The translations under genes and the position numbers were made by a program. This document shows positions 8,648 through 14,940 of a DNA stretch of 36,639 bases, in pieces. How positions within the stretch are numbered: position 1 is the stretch's first letter; each line of letters opens with the position of its first letter. The notes beneath the pieces were generated by a model that worked only from the letters and a program-made list of their open reading frames with translations, made no database searches and was not told the DNA's origin. The DNA is from Komagataeibacter melaceti. Its GTDB lineage: Bacteria; Pseudomonadota; Alphaproteobacteria; Acetobacterales; Acetobacteraceae. The DNA is taken from NCBI RefSeq assembly GCF_003403295.1, contig NZ_QUWV01000164.1, positions 1-36,639 on the forward strand, read 5' to 3'.

Positions 8648-8977
8648 TCAGAACGGATTTTCCACGATACTCTCTGGCTGGGCATCCTGCATCTGTTCAT
8701 CAACGGTGTGGGGTGAGCGCGTGGTGCTGCGCCGGGTCGAGCGCGGGGTATGCTGGCGGGCCACCCTGACGCCAGACCGATGGTCGCCCTCTGCCTCGGC
8801 CTGGCGCTCGCACACATATGCGCCGTGTTTCGTTCGCCCATACCAGCGATCCCCTGGCAGGTGATAGACGCCAGTATTCTGGTTGACCCACACCACCGTA
8901 TCGCCGGGACAGGATGGAGCGGCTTGGGCGGCTGGGATTGTGCCGATCAGGACGGCGGCGAGAATCAGGTGGCGCAT
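8648..8977 (-). CDS. Small secreted protein with WVN-RWYG motif (paralogue 1)
   Basis: 109 residues from the ATG at 8977, chosen because it gives a clear signal peptide (MRHLILAAVLIGTIPAAQA, cleavage before APSC). The mature part has VVWVNQNTGVYHLPGDRWYG then TKHGAYVCERQAEAEG, with two cysteines, followed by an Arg/Ser/Thr-rich tail. The WVN-x-VYH-x-RWYG-x-TK-x-G-x-Y-x-CE pattern recurs in the plus-strand gene at 13946. Proteins with this short motif are common in bacteria and phages, but no function is known to me. Export to the periplasm is expected. The ribosome-binding site is weak. Confidence 0.65.
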   Translation of the reverse strand: MRHLILAAVLIGTIPAAQAAPSCPGDTVVWVNQNTGVYHLPGDRWYGRTKHGAYVCERQAEAEGDHRSGVRVARQHTPRSTRRSTTRSPHTVDEQMQDAQPESIVENPF

Positions 8978-9080
8978 GATGCGGATATACCGGCATAGGT
9001 GAAACAGAAGATGACCAGATAAACGCATAGCGTCCATGCGCGGTCGAGCTTAGAGCGACTCTCGCGCGCGTGGAAGAATG

Positions 9081-9094
9081 CCTTCTTTTGAAGG
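9081..9094 (+). promoter_or_regulatory. Hairpin covering the RBS of the DUF2441-like gene
   Basis: CCTTC, a TTTT loop and GAAGG form a 5-bp stem whose 3' arm is the Shine-Dalgarno (AAGG, 6 nt before ATG 9101). A competing GAAG/CTTC pairing just upstream is also possible. The stem is short, so an effect on translation is only a possibility. Confidence 0.4.
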
Positions 9095-9100
9095 TGCCAA

Positions 9101-9742
9101 ATGCGCAAAGTAGAAAATGAGATTTTTTATCATATCAATCGATATGGGCACAATAATTTACTGGGCCCAATGGAGGTTGGTAAAACATATAAAGTAGGGG
9201 ATGAATACAATAATTTTTTTCGCAGCCATTTCGAGCACTCTCCTGTTTGGCCAGTTAAATACGGAGAGAAAAATATCATTTCAACAGCTCCAGCCCTGAA
9301 CGTACTTATGAAATGTATTGATAACACAATTCAGTCCACTGATATAAAAGACGTAGCGAAGCCAAATTTTCAAGGGACTTATTTTCTAGGTCTGCATTAT
9401 GCGACGCTTGCTCGAGAACTAATATGGGAACAGGTACGTCTTTCCCATTTTCCCGATCATCCATCCCGGCAGAAATGCTTATGGTTATGTGAACAAGATT
9501 CTATTAAATTCTGGATTGATCAAATTAAGAATCAAGAGGGAAAATTTCAGATATTAGAAGTATCTGCAACAGGGAATGTTTGCGAATGCTATCAAAATTT
9601 TTTATTATGCATTTTGCATGCAAAACCAGAATATATTAAAAATGCTCATAGTTACTGGAAGGGAGAAGTCAGCGGAACTTACTCAAAAGAAATACTATTT
9701 GAAGGAAGTCTATTTGTTGAAAAAGTGATTGAGATAAAATAA
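9101..9742 (+). CDS. DUF2441-like protein, AT-rich cargo gene
   Basis: 213 residues on the plus strand, in clearly AT-rich DNA unlike the surrounding late genes. The N-terminus has FYHINRYG. The middle has ARELIWEQVRLSHFPDHPSR followed by KCLWLCEQDSIKFWIDQI, and later FQILEVSATG. The FYHI start and the (L)IxExVRxxxFPxxPSR segment match what I recall of DUF2441, a family of unknown function. An N-terminal YH and late acidic residues are reminiscent of ADP-ribosyltransferase-like folds, but that is speculation. It stands alone, convergent with the next minus-strand gene (stops 1 bp apart). Composition and position mark it as recently acquired lysogenic cargo. Confidence 0.7.
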   Translation: MRKVENEIFYHINRYGHNNLLGPMEVGKTYKVGDEYNNFFRSHFEHSPVWPVKYGEKNIISTAPALNVLMKCIDNTIQSTDIKDVAKPNFQGTYFLGLHYATLARELIWEQVRLSHFPDHPSRQKCLWLCEQDSIKFWIDQIKNQEGKFQILEVSATGNVCECYQNFLLCILHAKPEYIKNAHSYWKGEVSGTYSKEILFEGSLFVEKVIEIK

Positions 9743-9743
9743 C

Positions 9744-10196
9744 TTACTTAATCCACAATTCCCAACCTTGCTTCGCGGAAAGAACCAAAGAGGGATCAGG
9801 CTCGTCTGTCCCTCTTTTTGGTAAGCATAGTGTTCTCACTGTATTCCAATCGGGCAGATCCTCCGCCGCGACAAAGCTATAATTTCCGTCAAGATCAACA
9901 AATGTGATACCCTTGCGGTGCAGGTGAAGACGATTGTCTGTATCATTAGGGAATTGTTCTGCTTGAGCTATCGCAGATGCTCGATATAGCTTCTGGCCTT
10001 TGATGCCGCCGGAAAAGGCGAAAGTGACGGCATGCTTCTTGCCGCTAATCATGAGGTTGGTAGTGAAGTCCGCAGGTGGCAGGCTGGACCCGTTGGGTGA
10101 CGACAGCATCAACATGGACGCGTCACCGTCGAACGGTTCCAGCCAGATATGCCCGGAACCTGCGAGGGGAACGGTTTTCTTCGCCGTCTCTGTCAT
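9744..10196 (-). CDS. Hypothetical phage protein
   Basis: 150 residues with no family I recognise. ATG 10196 is preceded by TAGGAG at a good distance. The sequence looks like a compact beta-rich globular protein (SGHIWLEPFDGDASMLMLSS, HAVTFAFSGGIKGQKLYRAS, GITFVDLDGNYSFVAAEDL) with no membrane span or cysteines. A candidate leftward promoter overlapped by a 34-bp palindrome lies about 75 bp upstream, so this gene may be under separate control from its neighbours. Confidence 0.6.
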   Translation of the reverse strand: MTETAKKTVPLAGSGHIWLEPFDGDASMLMLSSPNGSSLPPADFTTNLMISGKKHAVTFAFSGGIKGQKLYRASAIAQAEQFPNDTDNRLHLHRKGITFVDLDGNYSFVAAEDLPDWNTVRTLCLPKRGTDEPDPSLVLSAKQGWELWIK

Positions 10197-10270
10197 GCCG
10201 CGCTCCTACGTCTCGATCAATCCTGATGATTGAAGATATGAGGCAGGTGGCAATCCACTGGGTGCGACTT

Positions 10271-10304
10271 CTGCCAAAGCGGTAATATAATACCGTTTTG
10301 GCAG
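10271..10304. promoter_or_regulatory. 34-bp palindrome, site 1 (operator or recombination-type site)
   Basis: Arms CTGCCAAAGCGGT (10271-10283) and ACCGTTTTGGCAG (10292-10304) are inverted repeats with one mismatch, around an 8-bp AT core AATATAAT. On the minus strand TGGACA, 17 nt and TATATT span the site, so it could be an operator lying on a leftward promoter for the gene at 9744-10196. A related site occurs at 14941. Confidence 0.6.
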
Positions 10305-10323
10305 GTTGTCCATTTTGGACAGC

Positions 10324-10352
10324 AAAAAGGCCGCCCCGCGATGGAGGCGGCC
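10324..10352 (-). terminator. Intrinsic terminator after the antirepressor operon
   Basis: On the minus strand GGCCGCC pairs with GGCGGCC and is followed by TTTTT. It lies just past the stop of the gene ending at 10359 and should end the leftward RHH/KilA-N transcript. Confidence 0.75.
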
Positions 10353-10358
10353 AGTTTC

Positions 10359-10781
10359 TTATCCGATCAACTCACGCTCCCGGCCAATTTCACAGCCAGG
10401 TATCAGCATCTTCACCGCAGCGGGTGGCCGTGACTGACCTTCTCGGTCCGCGATGACACGAGCGACATACTGGACACACTCACCCATGGCCTGCCACAGT
10501 TCTTCAGCAGATTTCCTGCCGCCAACGTAGTCCATCGTCCCGAAGAACGGGGCATAACACATCTTCCCGATCTTCTCGGGTGAAGTGTCTACCTTCCCTT
10601 CCTCCTGCGGCTCCACACCAATCCCACGCTTGCGCAGGAACGCGCACCGGGCCTGCTCCACCACAGCCTTGATGCCCAGACGGCAGCGGATATGCCGGAT
10701 CAGGTCGTTCCGCCGCCACTTCGCGTTGGCATCGTTCGGTCGGCCCTTGAGGTGTGTTTCCCATGCCTCGCAGTTCGCCAT
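10359..10781 (-). CDS. Hypothetical protein downstream of the KilA-N gene
   Basis: 140 residues from ATG 10781. It is rich in Arg and Trp in its first half (WRRNDLIRHIRCRLGIKAVVEQ) and is otherwise without recognisable motifs. The ATG lacks a good RBS. The frame stays open upstream through the KilA-N 3' end, encoding plausible sequence (ALTENPVSGHYPEDEELLIW) with no ATG, GTG or TTG in the gap. The true start could therefore be an unusual codon (a CTG lies 7-8 nt after AGAGGA) or the protein could be joined to KilA-N by frameshifting. It belongs to the leftward operon ending at the 10324 terminator. Confidence 0.55.
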   Translation of the reverse strand: MANCEAWETHLKGRPNDANAKWRRNDLIRHIRCRLGIKAVVEQARCAFLRKRGIGVEPQEEGKVDTSPEKIGKMCYAPFFGTMDYVGGRKSAEELWQAMGECVQYVARVIADREGQSRPPAAVKMLIPGCEIGRERELIG

Positions 10782-10840
10782 CCAGATCAGCAGTTCTTCA
10801 TCCTCTGGATAGTGCCCGCTGACCGGGTTCTCCGTGAGGG

Positions 10841-11698
10841 CTACACTGTTGCGGTCTCCGGCTTCTTGGCGAAAGGGACAGATACAGACTCTCCCTTGAC
10901 GGCAAGATGAGACGAAAGAACCGCAAGAACCCGTTCAGACCAGCGATAGGTTTGCACGGACCCATCCGAATGAGCCTTCCCCGTATCTGACAAACGGGCA
11001 AACTGCATGCCGCTTTCGGTGGGTGTCCATACGATCTTATTCTTCTTGTCGCGGCTGTCCGTATGCAACCCAGCCTCTTTCAGAAGCTGGTTTCCTGCGA
11101 TGCCTGGTCGCGATCCCGGAAGGTCGAGGCGCTCGGCAATCTCGCTGGCGTTCAGCGTCTTGGTATTTTCGGGCGCTTCATGGTGCGTAATGCCCATGAG
11201 CGTCAGCGGACTCTCGTTGCACTTCTTGTTGGTGTAGCGATCTGCATAAATCGACGCCTGATTATCGTCGAGGCCCAGTATCTTGGCGATGCCAAAGCCT
11301 GTACGGAATGTCGGCAGGACTGAGGGTTTACGGACACGCTTAACGGTCTTCTCCTTTTGCTTCCCCGCCAGAGCCTCCATCTTTTCACGCGCGGCCTGAT
11401 TGACCCAAGCGTGAAACTCAGGAGACAGCTTCTTGGCGTAAGCAAAAGCGATCTGCCAGTAAGCCCACGTTCCACCGCCCTTTCCGGGATTGGATTTTAT
11501 AACATGGGAAATTCCCATGTTTTGAGTTTCACTGATAAATTCGATGAACTTCTCAGCATCGGCAGACCGCTGCCATTCTGCAGGAGAACTTGAGGCGGGC
11601 TTCCCGGCGGCCTTCCACATGTCGGTGAGGCACAGCATTTCATCGCAGAAGTTGATTGGCTTTTCGTTGTAGACGAGGACGCCTTTGTTGGTGCTCAT
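10841..11698 (-). CDS. KilA-N domain antirepressor-like protein
   Basis: 285 residues. The first 105 residues are a KilA-N domain (INFCDEMLCLTDMWKAAGK, then GKGGGTWAYWQIAFAYAKKLSPEFHAWVNQ). The C-terminal half (LPTFRTGFGIAKILGLDDNQAS, LNASEIAERLDLPGSRPG) is a phage-type DNA-binding or protein-binding domain with a winged-helix look. KilA-N proteins are widespread phage antirepressors. Here the gene follows an Arc-like gene in one operon with ATGA coupling to the intervening small gene, the arrangement of ant in P22 immI. Antirepressor function is inferred from family and context. Confidence 0.8.
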   Translation of the reverse strand: MSTNKGVLVYNEKPINFCDEMLCLTDMWKAAGKPASSSPAEWQRSADAEKFIEFISETQNMGISHVIKSNPGKGGGTWAYWQIAFAYAKKLSPEFHAWVNQAAREKMEALAGKQKEKTVKRVRKPSVLPTFRTGFGIAKILGLDDNQASIYADRYTNKKCNESPLTLMGITHHEAPENTKTLNASEIAERLDLPGSRPGIAGNQLLKEAGLHTDSRDKKNKIVWTPTESGMQFARLSDTGKAHSDGSVQTYRWSERVLAVLSSHLAVKGESVSVPFAKKPETATV

Positions 11699-11994
11699 GC
11701 TGCGGCTCCCTTGGCTTCTTCCGCTTTTTCAAATGCACGCATAGCAGCGGCTCCCATCGCTCCGGCGATTTCCATGGCGTCTTCTGTTTTTATCCCAGAA
11801 ATCTTCGCCATCTCGGATATGGCCGTTGCTGCGCCTTCAACCGGACCTATGAGGTCAAGGCACTTCTTGCCCTGTGCATGATATGACAAGCCAATACGAT
11901 GCCCAATCTGGACATAAGTATCTATCGTAAGAACGCTGTCGCGCAGGTTCTGAATGACTGGACTATAGTTTTTTGAAGTGCTACGTTTCTGCAT
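11695..11994 (-). CDS. Small helical protein between Arc-like and KilA-N genes
   Basis: 99 residues, unrecognised. It is mainly helical and Ala/Glu-rich at the C-terminus (AMEIAGAMGAAAMRAFEKAEEAK). The middle has CLDLIGPVEGAATAISEMAKISGIK. The stop overlaps the KilA-N start (ATGA), so the two are translationally coupled, and a co-regulator or partner of the antirepressor is plausible. Confidence 0.6.
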   Translation of the reverse strand: MQKRSTSKNYSPVIQNLRDSVLTIDTYVQIGHRIGLSYHAQGKKCLDLIGPVEGAATAISEMAKISGIKTEDAMEIAGAMGAAAMRAFEKAEEAKGAAA

Positions 11995-12005
11995 AGCTGT
12001 ATTCC

Positions 12006-12188
12006 TTATTCAGCGTGAGAGGCATCGGGATTGCTTTGGTCGGCTCCCGGTGCCTTTTCTGTTTTTTGGGAATGATGAATGTACTGCTCAAGGCAGTATT
12101 CAATCTGACCTGTTATGGAGCGACGATTGGCCCTCGCGTTCTCTCGCATCCATTCGTTAATCCAACTTGATAATCGGACCCTGATCAT
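12006..12188 (-). CDS. Arc-like ribbon-helix-helix repressor
   Basis: 60 residues from ATG 12188, which has a perfect AGGAG 5-6 nt upstream; ATG 12209 (AGAGGG upstream) is a second possibility. MIRVRLSSWINEWMRENA, then NRRSITGQIEYCLEQYI, is a beta-strand/helix/helix pattern matching Arc/MetJ-type ribbon-helix-helix proteins; the RVRL strand would enter the major groove. It is the first gene of the leftward operon that leads to KilA-N, the position of arc in P22 immI. It is divergent from a Mnt-like gene. Autoregulation through the shared intergenic repeats is likely. Confidence 0.72.
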   Translation of the reverse strand: MIRVRLSSWINEWMRENARANRRSITGQIEYCLEQYIHHSQKTEKAPGADQSNPDASHAE

Positions 12189-12275
12189 CGGGTCTCCTCT
12201 CGCGGCCATATCGCCCTCTTTCGCAAAATGCCGCACCCGTGTGTCATTCCGTGCGGCAGACACACCGATAGCTTT

Positions 12276-12322
12276 TGTGTGGCATATCCGTCAAGGAAAA
12301 TGTGTGGCATGCTGTGTGGCAT
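12276..12322 (+). promoter_or_regulatory. Operator-like direct repeats in the divergent RHH promoter region
   Basis: tgtgtggcat occurs exactly at 12276, 12301 and 12313. An inverted, one-mismatch form (atgccgcac) lies at 12228. The third copy overlaps the start codon of the Mnt-like gene. On the minus strand TTGACG at 12294-12289 could be the -35 of the Arc-like operon, with a weak -10 about 17 nt on. These are the obvious binding sites for one or both ribbon-helix-helix proteins. Confidence 0.6.
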
Positions 12323-12782
12323 GGCACGAGAAGATCTTCATTTCCGTCTGCGCATACCGGAAGACCTGAAAAAACAGGTGCATGAAGCGGCAGAAAAACA
12401 CGGGCGATCCATGACCGCTGAAATCATTCAGAGGCTGGCATGGACGTTTGATGGTGGCTTCTATGACGATTTTGGACCGGATACCGTTAAGCCGGAAGCG
12501 TCCGCGAAGGTATCTTTGACCGGACTCCATAAACTCAGCGATGAATTGGCGACTCTTGAGGCCGCTCTCTATGCGGAGCAAGGAATGCTTATGGAGGCAA
12601 CCGATTACGCGGAAGATTTTGACAGCCCAGAAGATGCCAAAGATGCAGCGGAATTATCTGAAACCCGCATTGGACAACTGGAAAGGCGCATCGCGCGGGT
12701 CAGAAAAAAAATTGAAGCCGAGAGGCTCAAAGAGCGGAATGCGCCTAACCCTTTTTCCGATCCAGAGACAGAAAAAGGCTGA
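12321..12782 (+). CDS. Mnt-like ribbon-helix-helix repressor with coiled-coil tail
   Basis: 153 residues. MAREDLHFRLRIPEDLKKQV then EKHGRSMTAEIIQRL closely follows the start of P22 Mnt (MARDDPHFNFRMP, then NGRSMNSELLQ), which is why ATG 12321 was chosen. ATGs at 12300 and 12309 are also in frame and one sits at a better distance from AAGGA. The C-terminal 90 residues form a charged coiled coil (ETRIGQLERRIARVRKKIEAER). Mnt also tetramerises through a C-terminal coiled coil, though a shorter one. The gene is divergent from the Arc-like gene, as in P22 immI. It should keep the antirepressor silent in the lysogen. Confidence 0.78.
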   Translation: MAREDLHFRLRIPEDLKKQVHEAAEKHGRSMTAEIIQRLAWTFDGGFYDDFGPDTVKPEASAKVSLTGLHKLSDELATLEAALYAEQGMLMEATDYAEDFDSPEDAKDAAELSETRIGQLERRIARVRKKIEAERLKERNAPNPFSDPETEKG

Positions 12783-12785
12783 TAG

Positions 12786-12815
12786 AAAAAAGCCGCCCGA
12801 AGGCGGCTCTTTTTT
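12786..12815. terminator. Bidirectional intrinsic terminator
   Basis: AGCCGCC, a CGAA loop and GGCGGCT are flanked by an A-run on the left and CTTTTTT on the right. It works for the Mnt-like gene (stop 12782) on the plus strand and for the convergent membrane-protein gene (stop 12852) on the minus strand. Confidence 0.8.
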
Positions 12816-12851
12816 AAACGGGCATCAGCTCATAAATACCGCAGAATATTC

Positions 12852-13523
12852 TCATTGAGGCGCAGACGACATCATTGCTTCTAGCCCCGATTTTAATGCG
12901 AAGTCTTTATCCGAATGATAATTATCGGCAATTTCAGGGATAGATGTGAACCTAAAATTTTTCCAGTTGATTTTCGCCCATGTGGACTTTGAAAAAACAA
13001 AGTCGAACATAGGCCGTTTAACATCATTACCGAATTTATCCGGTTCTACATATTCCCAAGAAAATTTACATTTTTCTGGTGAATGGTTTTGCTCAAATAG
13101 ATGATGCACAAGACTCGCGCTAATTTCCGAAGCAACCATATCCATCATCGAATATCTTTCTGTATCTCCCATATAATCGGAAACAGAAGAATTAAAAAAA
13201 CCCATACCAATAACTTTTTTAAAGTTATTCCTGAACCTAATTTCATTAATCTCGGAAGATACTAAACACTTATTGTCGTTATATGTAAGATTTGTTGTTA
13301 TACCAATGCTATCATCTGGGTTATCCGCACCGATAAGCTGTGTTGGAAACTCCGTTGTCGACCATGCCAGTGTTTTCGGTGTACATAAAACAAAGTGCCC
13401 CTTGGACAACTCGCTTACCGAGCACCGGACATAATAAGATTTCTTATATTCAAATATAAATAATATAGATATAATTAATAAAAACAATAAAAGACACGCA
13501 TATATTTCCAGACGTTTATTCAC
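12852..13523 (-). CDS. AT-rich membrane-anchored protein of unknown function
   Basis: 223 residues from GTG 13523, which has GGAGGG at ideal spacing; the frame extends upstream to 13559 without support. One membrane span at about residues 6-24 (EIYACLLLFLLIISILFIFEY) is followed by a roughly 195-residue extracytoplasmic domain with four to five cysteines (VRCSVSEL, VLCTPKTL, NKCLVSSE, EKCKFSWEY). The DNA is much richer in A+T than its neighbours. The gene is flanked by terminators and opposes the Mnt-like gene. It looks like lysogenic conversion cargo, for example a surface or envelope protein. No family recognised. Confidence 0.65.
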   Translation of the reverse strand: MNKRLEIYACLLLFLLIISILFIFEYKKSYYVRCSVSELSKGHFVLCTPKTLAWSTTEFPTQLIGADNPDDSIGITTNLTYNDNKCLVSSEINEIRFRNNFKKVIGMGFFNSSVSDYMGDTERYSMMDMVASEISASLVHHLFEQNHSPEKCKFSWEYVEPDKFGNDVKRPMFDFVFSKSTWAKINWKNFRFTSIPEIADNYHSDKDFALKSGLEAMMSSAPQ

Positions 13524-13641
13524 ACTACCCTCCCTCAATGTGAATAAACTTTGTACCATTCCGCATTATCTAGCCAGAACAGACTGTCTTCGCCTACCGC
13601 AAACTGCCCCCACAATCTGCTGACTCGCCAGACTCGTCCGG

Positions 13642-13663
13642 CCTGTGGAAATATCCCCACAGG
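13642..13663 (+). promoter_or_regulatory. Hairpin overlapping the RBS of the zinc-ribbon gene
   Basis: CCTGTGG (13642-13648) pairs with CCACAGG (13657-13663) around an 8-nt AT-rich loop. The last three bases of the 3' arm are the start of the AGGAGG ribosome-binding site of ATG 13672. It could act on translation or be a protein operator. Confidence 0.45.
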
Positions 13664-13671
13664 AGGGCCGG

Positions 13672-13914
13672 ATGAGCGATCTAGGAAGCCTGCAATTCAG
13701 CCCGAAATGCCCCAAGTGCGGCGGAAACCTTGGCGTCGAAGTCAGCGATGGACAGCCTCGGGGCGATGATGAGATCATCTGCCAGTCCTGTGGCTTCGTC
13801 CTTGGGCCGCGCAGCGAGGTTTCGAAAAAAATCATCGCAGAGAATAGAAGCGAAATCGAGCGAGCGGCGGCCGATAAGGTCCGTGAGGTTTTGAGAAAGG
13901 CCATCGGGCAATGA
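13672..13914 (+). CDS. Zinc-ribbon protein
   Basis: 80 residues from ATG 13672, 5 nt after AGGAGG. CPKCGG near residue 10 and CQSCG near residue 35 form a C4 zinc ribbon. The rest is a charged helix (EVSKKIIAENRSEIERAAADKVREVLRKA). Small zinc-ribbon proteins of this design are frequent phage accessory genes; RNA polymerase or nucleic-acid binding is possible but unproven. A long frame on the opposite strand covers the same bases and is less convincing. Confidence 0.7.
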   Translation: MSDLGSLQFSPKCPKCGGNLGVEVSDGQPRGDDEIICQSCGFVLGPRSEVSKKIIAENRSEIERAAADKVREVLRKAIGQ

Positions 13915-13945
13915 AACGCGGATGGTCAGCGGCATTGTCTGCTTC

Positions 13946-14227
13946 ATGTTGACTTCCTTTCGAAAGGTAAGGGTTGCGGTTGCATTTCTCGCCCTACTAA
14001 CCCCCGCAGCATCCCACGCCTACGCGCCCCGGCACGACTACGCCCCTTCCAGTGCCCAGACTGAACCGGTCTGCCCTAAAGGTGACCAGCCGGTATGGGT
14101 GAACACCCGGTCCAGCGTCTACCATTACCGGCACGAACGCTGGTACGGGAACACGAAGTATGGGCAGTATGAATGTGAGAAAGACGCGCAGGCCGAGGGG
14201 CGTCAGCCTACGCGGAATGGGCAATAA
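13946..14227 (+). CDS. Small secreted protein with WVN-RWYG motif (paralogue 2)
   Basis: 93 residues from ATG 13946; ATG 13922 would add 8. A signal peptide (VRVAVAFLALLTPAASHA) precedes a mature part with VCPKGDQPVWVNTRSSVYHY, then RWYGNTKYGQYECEKDAQAEG. It is the same domain as in the minus-strand gene at 8648, with both cysteines conserved. The two genes face each other across the central part of the island. Function unknown; periplasmic location expected. Confidence 0.7.
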   Translation: MLTSFRKVRVAVAFLALLTPAASHAYAPRHDYAPSSAQTEPVCPKGDQPVWVNTRSSVYHYRHERWYGNTKYGQYECEKDAQAEGRQPTRNGQ

Positions 14228-14247
14228 ACAGGACGGAATATTCCTAA

Positions 14248-14532
14248 ATGAGCGATTCTGACGAAGGCCGCACAAAAAGCTGGACCGAAGATCCCTATTT
14301 CACTGACGCCCTGTATGCGCTGCGCGATAAGCGCGAACACGGCCTACGTTTCCTCACGATAGATCTGGATGCGATCGGAGAGGTTATGTCAAATGGAGAT
14401 GGACCCGCCTACCGTCTGCTTGATGCCATGGTCGACATTCAAGAGACGGAAGGCTACCACGGCAAGAGAGGCGCACCGCGCGTTCTGCTGGCAACGCTGC
14501 TTAGGCTGGCGGAGATTTCAAAAACGGTGTGA
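14248..14532 (+). CDS. Hypothetical small acidic protein
   Basis: 94 residues starting MSDSDEGRTKSW. It is mostly helical and acidic at the N-terminus, with HGLRFLTIDLDAIGEVM in the middle and an Arg/Leu-rich end (RVLLATLLRLAEISKTV). No family recognised. The start is preceded by GGACGGAA, part of which lies in a perfect 10-bp palindrome (GGAATATTCC). It is co-oriented with the zinc-ribbon and secreted-protein genes and probably shares their transcript. Confidence 0.6.
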   Translation: MSDSDEGRTKSWTEDPYFTDALYALRDKREHGLRFLTIDLDAIGEVMSNGDGPAYRLLDAMVDIQETEGYHGKRGAPRVLLATLLRLAEISKTV

Positions 14533-14568
14533 TGGCGTCCTATAGGGGCGACTCATACGGCCGTGGAA

Positions 14569-14593
14569 GGGTGTCTCCGTAAAGGAGATACCC
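14569..14593 (+). promoter_or_regulatory. Strong hairpin sequestering the RBS of the 14594 gene
   Basis: GGGTGTCTCC (14569-14578) pairs over ten positions, one of them G-U, with GGAGATACCC (14584-14593), leaving a 5-nt loop. Most of the Shine-Dalgarno AGGAG is in the 3' arm and the ATG begins at the very next base. Translation should be off unless the stem is opened. Confidence 0.65.
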
Positions 14594-14914
14594 ATGTCAG
14601 ACGATCAGAAAAAACCTGCCGGTATGGCATCCGAAGAAGCAAAGGAATTCAAAGAGAAATGGGCAAAAATTCTATCATCAGAAAAGCCCGCTCTAGAATG
14701 CTTCTTTGACCTTACAACAACAGTAACCCTTTCTGCCGATGGATCGGTTTACCTTGATTGCCCAAGTCTGCATTTTCCGGGCTTTGATCAGGCGCAGATA
14801 GTTCGGGCCCACCTAACACCGGAAACAGTATCAATCCTAAAACACGCCCTTGCAGAGGCTGAAAAAAATCCGGGTAAGCCTGTTCAATTTTCCGCAAAAA
14901 ATCGGAGCCATTAA
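14594..14914 (+). CDS. Hypothetical protein with hairpin-controlled start
   Basis: 106 residues, Lys-rich and of lower GC than the tail genes. The first 40 residues are helical and charged (EEAKEFKEKWAKILSSEKP). The rest contains FFDLTTTVTLSADGSVYLDC and ETVSILKHALAEAEKNPGK. No family recognised. It is the last rightward gene of the island, running into the 34-bp palindrome and the convergent tape measure gene. Its start codon directly follows a 10-bp stem containing the RBS. Confidence 0.6.
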   Translation: MSDDQKKPAGMASEEAKEFKEKWAKILSSEKPALECFFDLTTTVTLSADGSVYLDCPSLHFPGFDQAQIVRAHLTPETVSILKHALAEAEKNPGKPVQFSAKNRSH

Positions 14915-14940
14915 CGGGCGTTATTTCCATTTCGGGTCTC

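Noticed and set aside
13681-13947. 88-codon minus-strand frame
   Set aside because: Overlaps the zinc-ribbon gene, which has paired CxxC motifs and a strong RBS. The minus frame looks moderately protein-like, so it is not fully excluded.
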